Source of the DNA: Emticicia aquatilis
GTDB lineage: Bacteria; Bacteroidota; Bacteroidia; Cytophagales; Spirosomataceae
NCBI RefSeq assembly: GCF_014644295.1
Contig: NZ_BMKK01000013.1
Coordinates: forward strand, 62,001 to 126,000
DNA: 64,000 nt
Direction of reading: 5' to 3'
Each line of letters starts with the position of its first letter. Positions within the stretch are counted from its first letter, which is position 1. This document shows positions 52,067 to 61,336 of the stretch, piece by piece. A model generated the notes under the pieces. That model had not been told where the DNA came from, did not search any database, and worked only from the letters and a program-made list of their open reading frames with translations. The position numbers and the translations under genes are program-made.

Positions 52067-52990
52067 ATGGAAGACTACAATAAAATAATCGAATCTCTTG
52101 GCGTAAAATTCGCTAAGGCACGTCACATCAGAATCTTACAAACAATTAAGATTAAAAACGTATATGACGTAGAAAACACCATTCTTGTATTATATAATGG
52201 TGAAGTGAAACTTGCTGGTAACGAAGAAAAAGTAGAGCCAGGCGATTTGCTTTTTATTCCGGGTGGAAAAGCCGCAACGCTAACCTACGGAACGGGCGAA
52301 CCGAAAAATATCTCTTATGAAGAGTTTATGACTCGTCGTGAAAGCTATTGGGAAACTTTAACTGACCCTTCAACAATAGGGCAAGTGCCAAACTCATTTG
52401 GTTTGATTGCCTTTGAAGCAAAAGTTTTCGACTCGGTAAACTTCTTTACTTCGTTGGATATTCCTCCGTTTTTTATAAAGGCTCACAGCAAACTTGGCTC
52501 GTTGATTCATGATATTTTGAAGGAAGATTGCTCGGACGAGGCAGGTCGTGGCCGTGTGATTAGAAACAAAACAGAAGAAATCGTTATCGAAATCGTGCGT
52601 CATATCTTGAAAAACAGAATGTTTGTGGAGCAATTGGCCACTAACAGTACTTATTTCAAAGACCCACGTTTGATTGATATTTTCACATACATCAAAAATA
52701 GTCTTCCAGGCGATTTATCGAACAAACAATTGGCAAATGTTGCCAATGTTTCGGAAGATTACGTTGGCCAATACTTCAAGATGCTAACGGGTATCAACCC
52801 ACAAGACTACATCGAATACCAACGCATGGAAGCAGCCGTAACACTTTTGCGTACGTCGAAGAAAAGTATTCGTGCCATTGGGCATGAGGTTGGTTATAAA
52901 GATACCGCATATTTCTGCCGTCGTTTCAAGATGATGTTCGGAATTCCAGCAGGAAAAATGCGTAGAAGAGAATCTTTAATGATTGGTTAA
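52067..52990 (+). CDS. AraC-family transcriptional regulator
   Basis: Transcription factor of 307 residues. The N-terminal half is a cupin-like sensor (VLYNGEVKLAGNEEKVEPGDLLFIPGGKAATLTY), and the C-terminal half holds two helix-turn-helix motifs (LSNKQLANVANVSEDYVGQYFKMLTGINPQDYIEYQRMEAAVTLLRTSKKSIRAIGHEVGYKDTAYFCRRFKMMFG is the family block, here cited in parts). No SD-like site is seen. Its target is not evident from context. The nearest genes downstream are the S66 peptidase and the glycan genes. Confidence 0.9.
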   Translation: MEDYNKIIESLGVKFAKARHIRILQTIKIKNVYDVENTILVLYNGEVKLAGNEEKVEPGDLLFIPGGKAATLTYGTGEPKNISYEEFMTRRESYWETLTDPSTIGQVPNSFGLIAFEAKVFDSVNFFTSLDIPPFFIKAHSKLGSLIHDILKEDCSDEAGRGRVIRNKTEEIVIEIVRHILKNRMFVEQLATNSTYFKDPRLIDIFTYIKNSLPGDLSNKQLANVANVSEDYVGQYFKMLTGINPQDYIEYQRMEAAVTLLRTSKKSIRAIGHEVGYKDTAYFCRRFKMMFGIPAGKMRRRESLMIG

Positions 52991-53030
52991 TATTTTATCA
53001 GCCTGTCGCAATTAATACTTCATAAAGCAA

Positions 53031-53060
53031 AGCCGCTCGTGTATAATGAGCGGCTTTTTT
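53031..53060. terminator. Terminator after the AraC gene
   Basis: Stem AGCCGCTC and GAGCGGCT, a 9-nt loop, then six T. Confidence 0.85.
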
Positions 53061-53163
53061 GTTGAAAATAATGGCCAAATACAATTAAATAGTCCATTTT
53101 TTAATATTTTTGGAAAAACTCTCGTAAATTCGTTTTCATGATTTTACCGAAATAACTCAGCCG

Positions 53164-54222
53164 ATGTCCTCTAAGAAAACGTCAGAAAATTCTCGTCGAA
53201 ACTTTTTAAGTGCTTCATTATTAGCCACTTTTGGTCTAACAAACCTTAACTTTGTCGCTAAAAATGATAACCTAAAAACTATCAAACCTGCGGCTCTCAA
53301 AAGAGGTGATATCATTGGTTTGGTTTGTCCTGCTTATTCGGCATTTATCAAAGAAGAGGTAACTATTGCCGTAGAAGGTTTACAAACTATGGGCTTTAAG
53401 GTAGTCTTAGGAAAACATGTTTTCGACCGATACGGAAATCTCGCAGGAAAAGACGAAGACCGTGCTGCTGACATCAATGAGATGTTTGCCAACAAAAGCG
53501 TTAATGCCATTATGGCTATGCACGGTGGTTGGGGAAGTGCCAGAATTTTATCGTTGCTCAATTACGATACCATCAAGAATAATCCAAAAATATTTATCGG
53601 TTACAGCGATATAACTGCCCTATTATTAGGAATTTACAGCCAAACGGGCCTCGTAACATTTCATGGCCCAGTTGGTTCTTCTACATGGAATACTTTTACG
53701 GTCGATTATTTTAAAAATACATTGATTGATGGAAATACCACACGTATGAGTAATCCTGTGCGTAAAGGCGATGCTTTGGTGCAAATGGAAGACCGCATTT
53801 ATACGATTTATGGTGGAAAAGCGAGTGGCAAACTCATTGGCGGAAATCTGACCGTGCTTTCGCATATTCTTGGCTCAATGTACGTTCCTGATTTCAAAGG
53901 AGCAATTCTATTCATCGAAGATGTGCAAGAGGATACTTACCGCATTGACCGTATGATGACACAACTTAAAATAACAGGAATTTTGAACCAACTGGCGGGT
54001 TTTGTGTTTGGGAAATGTACTGATTGTCCACCATCAAAAAACTACGGCTCACTAACGCTCGAAGATATTTTTGAAGACCATATCAAACCGCTCAAAATTC
54101 CAGCATTTTCGGGAGCTATGATTGGGCATATTAAAGATAAATTTACCGTTCCGATTGGCATTGAAGCCACCATGGATGCCGACGAAGGAACTATCAAACT
54201 CAGAGAATCAGCGGTTATCTAA
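53164..54222 (+). CDS. LD-carboxypeptidase-like S66 peptidase with Tat-type leader
   Basis: Serine peptidase of family S66 (LD-carboxypeptidase/MccF), 352 residues. LD-carboxypeptidases trim D-alanine from murein tetrapeptides; MccF members cleave peptide-nucleotide antibiotics. The N-terminus has twin arginines R11-R12 in SRRNFLSASLLATFGL, typical of Tat export in Bacteroidota. The core includes IMAMHGGWGSARILSLL and the nucleophile in FIGYSDITALLLG, near residue 148. TVLSHILGSMYVPDFKGAILFIED and SGAMIGHIKDKFTVPIG supply the expected Glu and His. It lies 72 bp before the VCBS fusion gene. Confidence 0.88.
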   Translation: MSSKKTSENSRRNFLSASLLATFGLTNLNFVAKNDNLKTIKPAALKRGDIIGLVCPAYSAFIKEEVTIAVEGLQTMGFKVVLGKHVFDRYGNLAGKDEDRAADINEMFANKSVNAIMAMHGGWGSARILSLLNYDTIKNNPKIFIGYSDITALLLGIYSQTGLVTFHGPVGSSTWNTFTVDYFKNTLIDGNTTRMSNPVRKGDALVQMEDRIYTIYGGKASGKLIGGNLTVLSHILGSMYVPDFKGAILFIEDVQEDTYRIDRMMTQLKITGILNQLAGFVFGKCTDCPPSKNYGSLTLEDIFEDHIKPLKIPAFSGAMIGHIKDKFTVPIGIEATMDADEGTIKLRESAVI

Positions 54223-54227
54223 TGTGG

Positions 54228-54289
54228 AGCGAACATCCTTGTTCGCTTTGTCTAAAATTTTAACAAAAAAGACGAAATACAATTTCGTC
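54228..54289. repeat. Two small palindromes between the S66 gene and the VCBS fusion
   Basis: AGCGAAC and GTTCGCT around ATCCTT (54228-54247), then GACGAAAT and ATTTCGTC around ACA (54271-54289). Both are REP-like but differ from the other families in the window. Confidence 0.6.
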
Positions 54290-54294
54290 CCACA

Positions 54295-56286
54295 ATGAAA
54301 ATGAAAACTAAACTCATTTCACTATTTATTTTATTCGGAATTTTTACAGCAAAAGCACAAAAATGGGAGCGAACTTCGAGCGAAGACGGTGCTATTCCAC
54401 TTTCTTGGAAAACTACTCAACAAACTGCCTCACTTTCGGTCGATATTGACAAAGATGGCATCGAAGAATTTGTAATGGCGGGCCGTGGCCAAGTCACTTC
54501 GATTATCTACCTAAAGTTCGACCGTGCAATTGGATGGCGAGAATTTGCCGTTGAAAAAGAAGCTCTTCCTATCGAAACTGGCGGTACATTTTATGACATC
54601 GACAGCGATGGCGATAATGATTTGGTTTTCGGTGGCGATGCCCAAAGTAATAAAATTTGGTGGTGGGAAAACCCCGCTCCGTTTTTCAATCCAAATGTGC
54701 CGTGGCATCGTTATGAAATCAAAACCGATGGTGAAAATCAGCACCACGATATGGTTTTCGGAGATTTTAAGCAAACTAGCAAAGCTCAGTTGGCTTTTTG
54801 GAATCAAGGTGCAAAAACTTTGTTCGTAGCCAATATTCCGAGCGAAGTGCGTCGAGAAAAATGGATTTTTGAGCCAGTTTTTGTAGCTGATAAGGACACT
54901 AAAAACATCAAAGGCTGCGTAGCTGCCGATGTTGATGGTGATGGAAACAAGGATTTAGTAGCGGGAAATTACTGGTTTAAATACGTTGATGGAAAATTTA
55001 AACCCACAAAAGTTGGCGAAGAAGGAGGAAGAGTAGTAGCAGCCAAATTTAGAGCGGGCAAAAAAGTGCAACTTGTGTTTGCACCAAGCGATAGCAAAGG
55101 ACGTTTGATGCTCTACGAATGCACAGGAAGTGCAGAAGTATCAGCCAACTGGAAAGGCCGTGATTTGATAGGCCGTGAACTCACACACGCTCACACACTC
55201 GAAGCAGCAGACATCAATGATGATGGTAATTTGGATATTCTATGTGCCGAAATGGTCAAGTGGGAAGAGAAGTTAACCACAGATAATAATCCAAATGCCG
55301 AAGCCTTCATTCTTTACGGTGATGGAAAAGGTGGTTTTACGAAAACTGTTTTTCAGACAGGGATTGATTTTCATGAAGGAAAAGCTACTGATATTGATGG
55401 CGATGGTGATTTAGATATTATCTCAAAATCATACATTTGGAAAACTCCAAGAGTAGAAATGTGGCTACAAAATGGTACTGGCGAACGCCAACCAAATATC
55501 AGCAAAGTTTTAAGCGACCGTATCGGACTGGAATTTTATAGTCTAAGAGATTATTTCAAAACCGATGTAAAAGGCACACTTGCTTATGTGAAAAGTCTCG
55601 GTATTATGGAAGTAGAAGTTGCGGGTACTTACGGCATGAAAACCGAAGATTTCAAGGCAGAACTTGACAAAGCAGGGCTAAAACCATATAGTACTTTGAT
55701 GGATTATAATCTTTTCAAAGATAGCATCAGTAAAGTTGTGGCTACTTGTAAGGCTTTGGGTATCAAATACGCTGGTTGTGCTTGGATTCCTCACGTAAGC
55801 AATAAATTTGGTAAAGAAGATGCCGATAAAGCGATTAAAGTTTTCAATAAAGCTGGCGAAGCACTGGCAAAAGAAGGCATTAAGTTTTATTATCATTGTC
55901 ACGGCTACGAATTTAAACCAACCGAAGAAGGTACACTTTTCGACTATATAGTGAAGCAAACCAACCCAAATAACGTAGGCTTTGAATGCGATGTTTATTG
56001 GGCTTTTCACGGAGGACAAGACCCTGCTCTTTTACTCAAAAAACACAAAGGCCGTTTTGTGGCTTTGCACATCAAAGATATGAAAAATGGCCAAGAAACT
56101 GGCGAACTTTCAGGCGGAACGCCATTGACCTCTGACGTAGCCGTTGGAACTGGACAATTAGATTTCAGAAAAATTTTACGAGCAGCCATTCAGACGGGCG
56201 TAAAATTCTATTACATCGAAGATGAAAACGAAGCCGTAAAAGAACATTTGCCAGTTTCGTTACGTTATTTGAGAAATTTAAAATAA
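54295..56286 (+). CDS. Secreted fusion: VCBS/FG-GAP propeller plus xylose-isomerase-like TIM barrel
   Basis: Exported two-domain protein of 663 residues. After a signal peptide (ending TAKAQ near residue 22) the first 400 residues are FG-GAP/VCBS repeats with calcium-type DxDxDG loops: DIDKDGIEEF, DIDSDGDNDLVFG, DVDGDGNKDLVAG, DINDDGNLDILC and DIDGDGDLDIIS. From about residue 411 a sugar-phosphate isomerase/epimerase TIM barrel (IolE-like) begins, with GLEFYSLRDYF, YYHCHGYEFKPTEEGT, NVGFECDVYWAFHGGQDPALLLKK and FVALHIKDM. Another Met two codons later is an alternative start. Its stop abuts that of the sialidase gene. Confidence 0.88.
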   Translation: MKMKTKLISLFILFGIFTAKAQKWERTSSEDGAIPLSWKTTQQTASLSVDIDKDGIEEFVMAGRGQVTSIIYLKFDRAIGWREFAVEKEALPIETGGTFYDIDSDGDNDLVFGGDAQSNKIWWWENPAPFFNPNVPWHRYEIKTDGENQHHDMVFGDFKQTSKAQLAFWNQGAKTLFVANIPSEVRREKWIFEPVFVADKDTKNIKGCVAADVDGDGNKDLVAGNYWFKYVDGKFKPTKVGEEGGRVVAAKFRAGKKVQLVFAPSDSKGRLMLYECTGSAEVSANWKGRDLIGRELTHAHTLEAADINDDGNLDILCAEMVKWEEKLTTDNNPNAEAFILYGDGKGGFTKTVFQTGIDFHEGKATDIDGDGDLDIISKSYIWKTPRVEMWLQNGTGERQPNISKVLSDRIGLEFYSLRDYFKTDVKGTLAYVKSLGIMEVEVAGTYGMKTEDFKAELDKAGLKPYSTLMDYNLFKDSISKVVATCKALGIKYAGCAWIPHVSNKFGKEDADKAIKVFNKAGEALAKEGIKFYYHCHGYEFKPTEEGTLFDYIVKQTNPNNVGFECDVYWAFHGGQDPALLLKKHKGRFVALHIKDMKNGQETGELSGGTPLTSDVAVGTGQLDFRKILRAAIQTGVKFYYIEDENEAVKEHLPVSLRYLRNLK

Positions 56287-57432
56287 TCATCGCCATTTCA
56301 CTGCCTTAAATACAATTTGAGCGTAGTTATTCTTTTCGTATAAAATTCCGATGTGGTTTTTATTCATTTTCACGATGTCGGAGTAAGCAGCAAAATCGTT
56401 TACTTTGGCATCGTTACTTTTTTCAATGACTTGTGTCCATGCCCAAGTTTTCCCTTCATCAAAACTAATTCTTAGCGTTAGGTTATCTCGATTTTGGGTG
56501 TCGGCAGCATTGCAGAAAGCTAAGATATGTTTGCCTTTTTTTATTCCCAGAGATAAAATACTTCCTTCACACACGGGGTCAGGCAGGTTTGAGTCGAAAT
56601 AGGTTTTATCCCAAGTTTCGCCACCATTTTTGCTAATCGCTACTATTCGCTGACGAATATCCCCTTTCTGATTCCTCATATTCATCATCAATCCATTTTC
56701 AGAAATTTCAGTTGCTGTGGCTTCATTGCTTCCTGCAAGCTCAATGGTTTGACTCAAACGAAATGTCTTACCATGGTCGTCTGTAAAAAATCCGTGAGCA
56801 GCATAATCAGTAAATTGTTTCTGTGGCTCCCCCGCCGAGTGGTTGGCCGCAACGAATATTCTACCCTTATATTTTCCTGATTGAAACTGCATTGCGTGGC
56901 CAGGTGTATTGGCATACGACCGCCAATCTTCTTTGAAATGATACACCGTATTTGCTTGATTCGGTCGGTGAACTTGGCTTGTAATGTTCACACCTTCGCT
57001 CCAAGTTTTACCTCCATCAATCGAGGTTTTGTACCACACTTCCCGCAAGCCTTTGCCTTTTCTCACTTCATTTTCATGATTATTTCCTGTATTATAAAAC
57101 AAAAACAAACGTCCTTTCGGAAAATTGGGGTCAGTAGCATCAAAAACAGGAGCAGGATTACCCGCTTGTAACGAATCATAATTGACAACGGTTGTTAGTT
57201 CGCTCCAAGTTTTGCCATTGTCGGTGCTACGTTTTAGTACAATGTTTATATCGCCAAAATCGCCACTTCCCTTTACCCGACCTTCGGCAAAAGCCAATAA
57301 ATCACCGTTTGGAGTTTTGATAATGGCAGGAATTCTGTAAGATTTATGCCCCTCAGTTCCTGATACAAAAACGGGCGTTTGTGCCAATAATTGGTAGGAA
57401 GTGAGTAAAAATACGATGATTAATTTATACAT
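56287..57432 (-). CDS. Exo-alpha-sialidase (GH33), exported
   Basis: Secreted sialidase of 381 residues removing terminal sialic acids from glycans. The signal peptide ends QLLAQ near residue 18. The RIP motif is R33-I34-P35 in SYRIPAIIKTPNGDLLAF, and four Asp boxes are visible: STDNGKTW, SIDGGKTW, SKNGGETW and SFDEGKTW. The six-bladed propeller is of normal length. The stop abuts that of the convergent VCBS fusion with no terminator. No sialic-acid transport or catabolic genes are in the window. Confidence 0.93.
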   Translation of the reverse strand: MYKLIIVFLLTSYQLLAQTPVFVSGTEGHKSYRIPAIIKTPNGDLLAFAEGRVKGSGDFGDINIVLKRSTDNGKTWSELTTVVNYDSLQAGNPAPVFDATDPNFPKGRLFLFYNTGNNHENEVRKGKGLREVWYKTSIDGGKTWSEGVNITSQVHRPNQANTVYHFKEDWRSYANTPGHAMQFQSGKYKGRIFVAANHSAGEPQKQFTDYAAHGFFTDDHGKTFRLSQTIELAGSNEATATEISENGLMMNMRNQKGDIRQRIVAISKNGGETWDKTYFDSNLPDPVCEGSILSLGIKKGKHILAFCNAADTQNRDNLTLRISFDEGKTWAWTQVIEKSNDAKVNDFAAYSDIVKMNKNHIGILYEKNNYAQIVFKAVKWR

Positions 57433-57523
57433 AACAAGAGTGTCTATTGAGGTTGAATAAATTTCAAAATAACAAATTCTTGGGCATTTTTCTCGCTAAT
57501 TTTCGGTTTATTGATTAAATAAT

Positions 57524-57531
57524 TACCTTTG
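57524..57531 (+). promoter_or_regulatory. TAnnTTTG -7 element upstream of the thioesterase gene
   Basis: TACCTTTG, 39 bp before the ATG at 57570. A clear TTG at -33 was not seen. Confidence 0.45.
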
Positions 57532-57569
57532 AGCAGCCTTACATTTCATTTTAAACTTATTTTGACCGA

Positions 57570-57965
57570 ATGCCTCACGTCTTTTATTTGCCAATTACAG
57601 TTGCTCCAGATGATATTGATGAACTTAATCATGTAAATAATATCGTATATCTGCGTTATGTGCAAGATGCCGCCATCGGGCATTGGAAAACTGTACCGCA
57701 GGAAATTGCTTCACAAATAATTTGGATGGCTCGCCGACATGAGATTGATTACCTAAAACAAGCCTTTTTGGGAGAGGAATTAGTCGCTAAAACTTGGGTT
57801 GATGATTTTGTGGGTGTAAAAAGTATCCGTCATTGCGAAATCATGCGAGGCGAAGAAATTCTGGCTCGCTCAGTTACGCACTGGATTTCGCTTGATGCCC
57901 AAACTTTACGCCCGAAACGCATCACCGAAGAGATTGTAAAGCAGTTTTTCCCCGAATCAGAATAA
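57570..57965 (+). CDS. Acyl-CoA thioesterase (4HBT hotdog)
   Basis: Hotdog-fold thioesterase of 131 residues. The active-site block is DDIDELNHVNNIVYLRYVQDAAIGHW, as in the YbgC/FadM group, followed by RRHEIDYLKQAFLGEELVAKTWVDDF and ARSVTHWISLDAQTLRPKRI. It hydrolyses acyl-CoA or acyl-ACP in the cytoplasm; the substrate is unknown. Divergent from the sialidase gene and 111 bp upstream of ftsY. Confidence 0.88.
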   Translation: MPHVFYLPITVAPDDIDELNHVNNIVYLRYVQDAAIGHWKTVPQEIASQIIWMARRHEIDYLKQAFLGEELVAKTWVDDFVGVKSIRHCEIMRGEEILARSVTHWISLDAQTLRPKRITEEIVKQFFPESE

Positions 57966-58005
57966 AGATAATTCAAAAAACACCCATTTTTCTAATAAAA
58001 AACGC

Positions 58006-58013
58006 TACTTTTG
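58006..58013 (+). promoter_or_regulatory. TAnnTTTG -7 element upstream of ftsY
   Basis: TACTTTTG, 64 bp before the ATG at 58077. The -33 side is T-rich but lacks TTG. Confidence 0.45.
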
Positions 58014-58076
58014 CCCAAGAAAATGACGTAAGCTTTCTTACTCATTCGCTCATTCAATCATTCACAATTAAAGAAA

Positions 58077-59033
58077 ATGGGACTTTTTGACTTTTTTAGC
58101 AAGGAAAAAAAAGAAACGCTTGACAAAGGCTTAGAAAAAACAAAAACCAGTATTTTTGATAAAATTTCACGGGTAATTGTTGGAAAATCGAAGGTTGATG
58201 AAGAGGTTTTAGACGAATTAGAAGAGATTCTGATTAGTTCGGATGTGGGTGTCGAAACAACCGTAAAAATTATTCGCCGAATTGAAGCAAGAGTAGAGCG
58301 AGATAAATATACTAATGTCGAAGAATTAGACCGTATTTTGCGTGAAGAAGTTGCGGCACTTTTGTCGGAAAATAATTCACAAGACGTAAAAGACAGCTAC
58401 GAAACCGAGCATTTACCAAAACCTTACGTTTTGATGGTTGTGGGCGTAAATGGTGTAGGAAAAACTACCACCATCGGAAAATTAGCTCATCAGTTTCATA
58501 AAAGAGGTAAAAAGGTTGTTTTAGGTGCGGCCGACACTTTCAGGGCGGCTGCCGTTGACCAGCTCAAGCTTTGGGGCGAACGAGTGGGCGTAACGGTTGT
58601 TGACCACGGCATGAACACCGACCCTTCATCGGTGGCATTTGATGCCGTGAAAAAAGGTATGGAATTGGGTGCCGATATTATCATTATTGACACGGCTGGC
58701 CGTTTGCACACCAAAGTAAACTTGATGAACGAATTGGGCAAAATTAAGCGTGTTGTGCAGAAGTTTTTACCCGAAGCCCCGCACGAAGTAATGTTGGTTT
58801 TAGATGGAAGCACTGGGCAGAATGCTGTGATTCAAGCAAGAGAATTTACGAAAGTGACAGAAATTAGCTCTTTGGCCATTACAAAACTCGATGGCACAGC
58901 GAAAGGTGGTGTGGTTATCGGTATCTCCGATGAATTTAAGATTCCAGTAAAATACATTGGTGTTGGCGAAAAAATGGACGATTTGCAGGTTTTCAATAAA
59001 ATGGAATTTGTTGATTCGTTGTTTAAGAGATAA
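58077..59033 (+). CDS. ftsY: Signal recognition particle receptor FtsY
   Basis: Membrane-associated GTPase that receives the SRP-ribosome complex for co-translational insertion. It has 318 residues and a short N-terminal region (MGLFDFFSKEKKE) instead of a long acidic A domain. The N domain follows (DEEVLDELEEILISSDVGVETT), then the G domain: GVNGVGKTTTIGKLA at about residue 123, AADTFRAAAVDQLKLWGE, DTAGRLHTKVNLMNEL, TKLDGTAKGG and PVKYIGVGEKMDDL. All GTPase motifs are present. Confidence 0.96.
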   Translation: MGLFDFFSKEKKETLDKGLEKTKTSIFDKISRVIVGKSKVDEEVLDELEEILISSDVGVETTVKIIRRIEARVERDKYTNVEELDRILREEVAALLSENNSQDVKDSYETEHLPKPYVLMVVGVNGVGKTTTIGKLAHQFHKRGKKVVLGAADTFRAAAVDQLKLWGERVGVTVVDHGMNTDPSSVAFDAVKKGMELGADIIIIDTAGRLHTKVNLMNELGKIKRVVQKFLPEAPHEVMLVLDGSTGQNAVIQAREFTKVTEISSLAITKLDGTAKGGVVIGISDEFKIPVKYIGVGEKMDDLQVFNKMEFVDSLFKR

Positions 59034-59056
59034 ACTTTCAAATCATTAATAAAGTG

Positions 59057-59087
59057 AAAGCAACGGTTCTGAATCGTTGCTTTTTTT
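59057..59087 (+). terminator. Terminator after ftsY
   Basis: Stem AAAGCAACG and CGTTGCTTT with a 9-nt loop, followed by T runs. Confidence 0.85.
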
Positions 59088-59157
59088 GTGCAAAAAGACA
59101 GATAGACCCACTAAAACTTATAACTTTACAAAACTATTCAACACTAAAAACCTATAA

Positions 59158-61263
59158 ATGAAAAACTTAACACACTTCCGCACTTGTAATCTTTGCGAGG
59201 CCATGTGCGGACTCGAAATAAAAGTAGAGGAGGGCATCGTGACCAAAATCGAAGGCGATAAAAATGACCCTTTCAGTCGAGGTCATATTTGCCCGAAGGC
59301 TGTTGCTCTGAAAGATATTTACGAGGACCCCAATCGCTTGAAATTTCCAGTAAAACGCACCGAAAATGGTTGGCAACAGATTTCTTGGGAAGCGGCTTTT
59401 GAAGAAGTTGTAGGTAAAATCAAAGAAATTCAAGTAAAATATGGCAATAATGCCGTAGCGATGTATCAAGGAAACCCCTCGATTCATAACTTGGGGACGA
59501 CCATGAATTCTCCACTTTTTGCCAAATCTTTACGCACTAAAAATATGTTTTCGGCAACATCGGCCGACCAACTTCCGCATCATTTTGCTGCTTGGCAAAT
59601 GTTTGGCCACCCGATGTTGATGCCGATTCCTGATATTGATTTTACTGATTTCATGCTCATCATAGGTGGCAATCCGATTGCTTCTAATGGCAGTATTATG
59701 TCGGTGCCTGATGTGGCCAATCGTTTAAAAGCCATTCAAAAACGTGGCGGCAAAGTGGTGGTTATCGACCCACGCCTGACCGAAACTGCTGCCAAAGCAG
59801 ACCAGCATTTTTTCATTCGCCCAGGAACAGATGCTTTTTTGCTTTTGGCTATTATTCAAACTCTTTTTGCTGAAAATTTAGTAAATCTTGGCCGATTAGC
59901 TGATTTTACTGACGGTGTTGAATTACTAAAAGAAATTTCAGCCGAGTTTACGCCCGAAAAAGTTGAGAAACAAACAGGCATTTCGGCCTCAACTATTCGT
60001 CAACTCACACATGAGTTTGTGCAGGCGAAATCGGCGGTTTGTTATGGTAGAGTAGGGGTTTCGGTGCAAACTTTTGGAAGTATTGCTCAATGGCTTATCA
60101 ACGCTATTAATGTGCTGACGGGAAATCTCGACCGCACAGGTGGAGCGATGTTTACAGCCCCAGCCGTTGATTTTTTGGCAAGAGCCAAAACCGATAATCG
60201 TTTCAATCGTTGGCAGAGCCGAGTGCGTGGTTTGCCTGAGTTTTTGGGTGAATTGCCAGTGGCTACGCTTGCCGAGGAGATTCTGACCGAAGGCGAAAAT
60301 CAAATAAAATGCTTAATTACGAGTTGTGGAAATCCGATTTTATCCACACCCAACGGTGGACAACTCGACAAAGCCTTTGAATCGCTCGAATACATGGTAG
60401 CGATTGATATTTACATCAACGAAAGCACCCAACATGCCGATATTATTTTGCCGCCTGCTACGGGTTTAGAAGTACCACATTATGATATGACTTTTCATGT
60501 GTTGGCGGTCAGAAATACGGCTAAATTCTCAGAAGCACTTTTCCCGAAAGCCGAAGGAGCAAAATATGACTGGGAAATCTACCAAGAATTGGCTTACCGA
60601 ATGGCTCACCCAACATCGAGCAATGAGGGTTTTGTGGCAGAATCTCCCGAAGTAAAATTAGATTTAGGTTTACAATTTGGTCCTTATGGTCTTTCTTTGC
60701 AAAAACTAAAAGAAAATCCTCACGGAATTGATTTAGGAGCATTGAAACCATGCCTTCCAAACCGACTTTTTACACCCGAAAAAAGAATCAATATCGCACC
60801 CGAAATTTTAGTAAAAGATATTGAAAGGTTGCGTAAGTCGCTCAATGACAATGGTTTAAGTGCTGGATTTGAATATTTGTTAATCGGAAGAAGACATTTA
60901 CGGGATAATAATTCGTGGATGCACAATTCAGAAAGATTAGTAAAAGGCAAAAACCGTTGTACGTTGATGATTCATTCAGAAGATGCCAAAAGCTTAAATC
61001 TTGAATCGAATTCTTTGGTAAAAGTCACCTCAAGAGTAGGTAGCGTAGAACTCCCCATCGAAATCACTGACCAAATGATGCGAGGAGTGGTGAGTATGCC
61101 ACATGGCTACGGTCACGCCCGAAAAGGAGTAGTACTTGATGTAGCCACGCAGCACGCAGGTGTAAGTATCAATGACTTAACCGATGAATTAGTGTTGGAT
61201 GAACTCACAGGAAATGCGGCTTTCAATAATGTAGCTGTAAGAGTAGAAATGGTTACTAATTAA
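59158..61263 (+). CDS. Molybdopterin oxidoreductase (DMSO-reductase/FdhF superfamily)
   Basis: Molybdenum enzyme of 701 residues with one 4Fe-4S cluster. Cluster ligands C10, C13, C17 and C45 are visible (CNLCEAMC, GHICPK). The cofactor-binding regions include VVVIDPRLTETAAKADQHFFIRPGTD, NVLTGNLDRTGGAMF and, near the end, LVKVTSRVGSVELPIEITDQMMRGVVSMPHGYGHARKG. No Sec codon or Tat signal is seen, so it is probably cytoplasmic. The substrate is unknown; formate, nitrate and sulfur compounds are all possible. The TauE gene begins 73 bp downstream. Confidence 0.9.
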   Translation: MKNLTHFRTCNLCEAMCGLEIKVEEGIVTKIEGDKNDPFSRGHICPKAVALKDIYEDPNRLKFPVKRTENGWQQISWEAAFEEVVGKIKEIQVKYGNNAVAMYQGNPSIHNLGTTMNSPLFAKSLRTKNMFSATSADQLPHHFAAWQMFGHPMLMPIPDIDFTDFMLIIGGNPIASNGSIMSVPDVANRLKAIQKRGGKVVVIDPRLTETAAKADQHFFIRPGTDAFLLLAIIQTLFAENLVNLGRLADFTDGVELLKEISAEFTPEKVEKQTGISASTIRQLTHEFVQAKSAVCYGRVGVSVQTFGSIAQWLINAINVLTGNLDRTGGAMFTAPAVDFLARAKTDNRFNRWQSRVRGLPEFLGELPVATLAEEILTEGENQIKCLITSCGNPILSTPNGGQLDKAFESLEYMVAIDIYINESTQHADIILPPATGLEVPHYDMTFHVLAVRNTAKFSEALFPKAEGAKYDWEIYQELAYRMAHPTSSNEGFVAESPEVKLDLGLQFGPYGLSLQKLKENPHGIDLGALKPCLPNRLFTPEKRINIAPEILVKDIERLRKSLNDNGLSAGFEYLLIGRRHLRDNNSWMHNSERLVKGKNRCTLMIHSEDAKSLNLESNSLVKVTSRVGSVELPIEITDQMMRGVVSMPHGYGHARKGVVLDVATQHAGVSINDLTDELVLDELTGNAAFNNVAVRVEMVTN

Positions 61264-61336
61264 CGGTAATGAGTTAATTATCAATGATATATAAAAACTG
61301 ATAATAAATTTTCTAATAACTAATAACCAGTATTTC

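Noticed and set aside
53164-57432. A sialic-acid utilisation (nan) cluster
   Set aside because: Only the sialidase is diagnostic; no sialic-acid lyase, epimerase, transporter or SusC/SusD pair is present.
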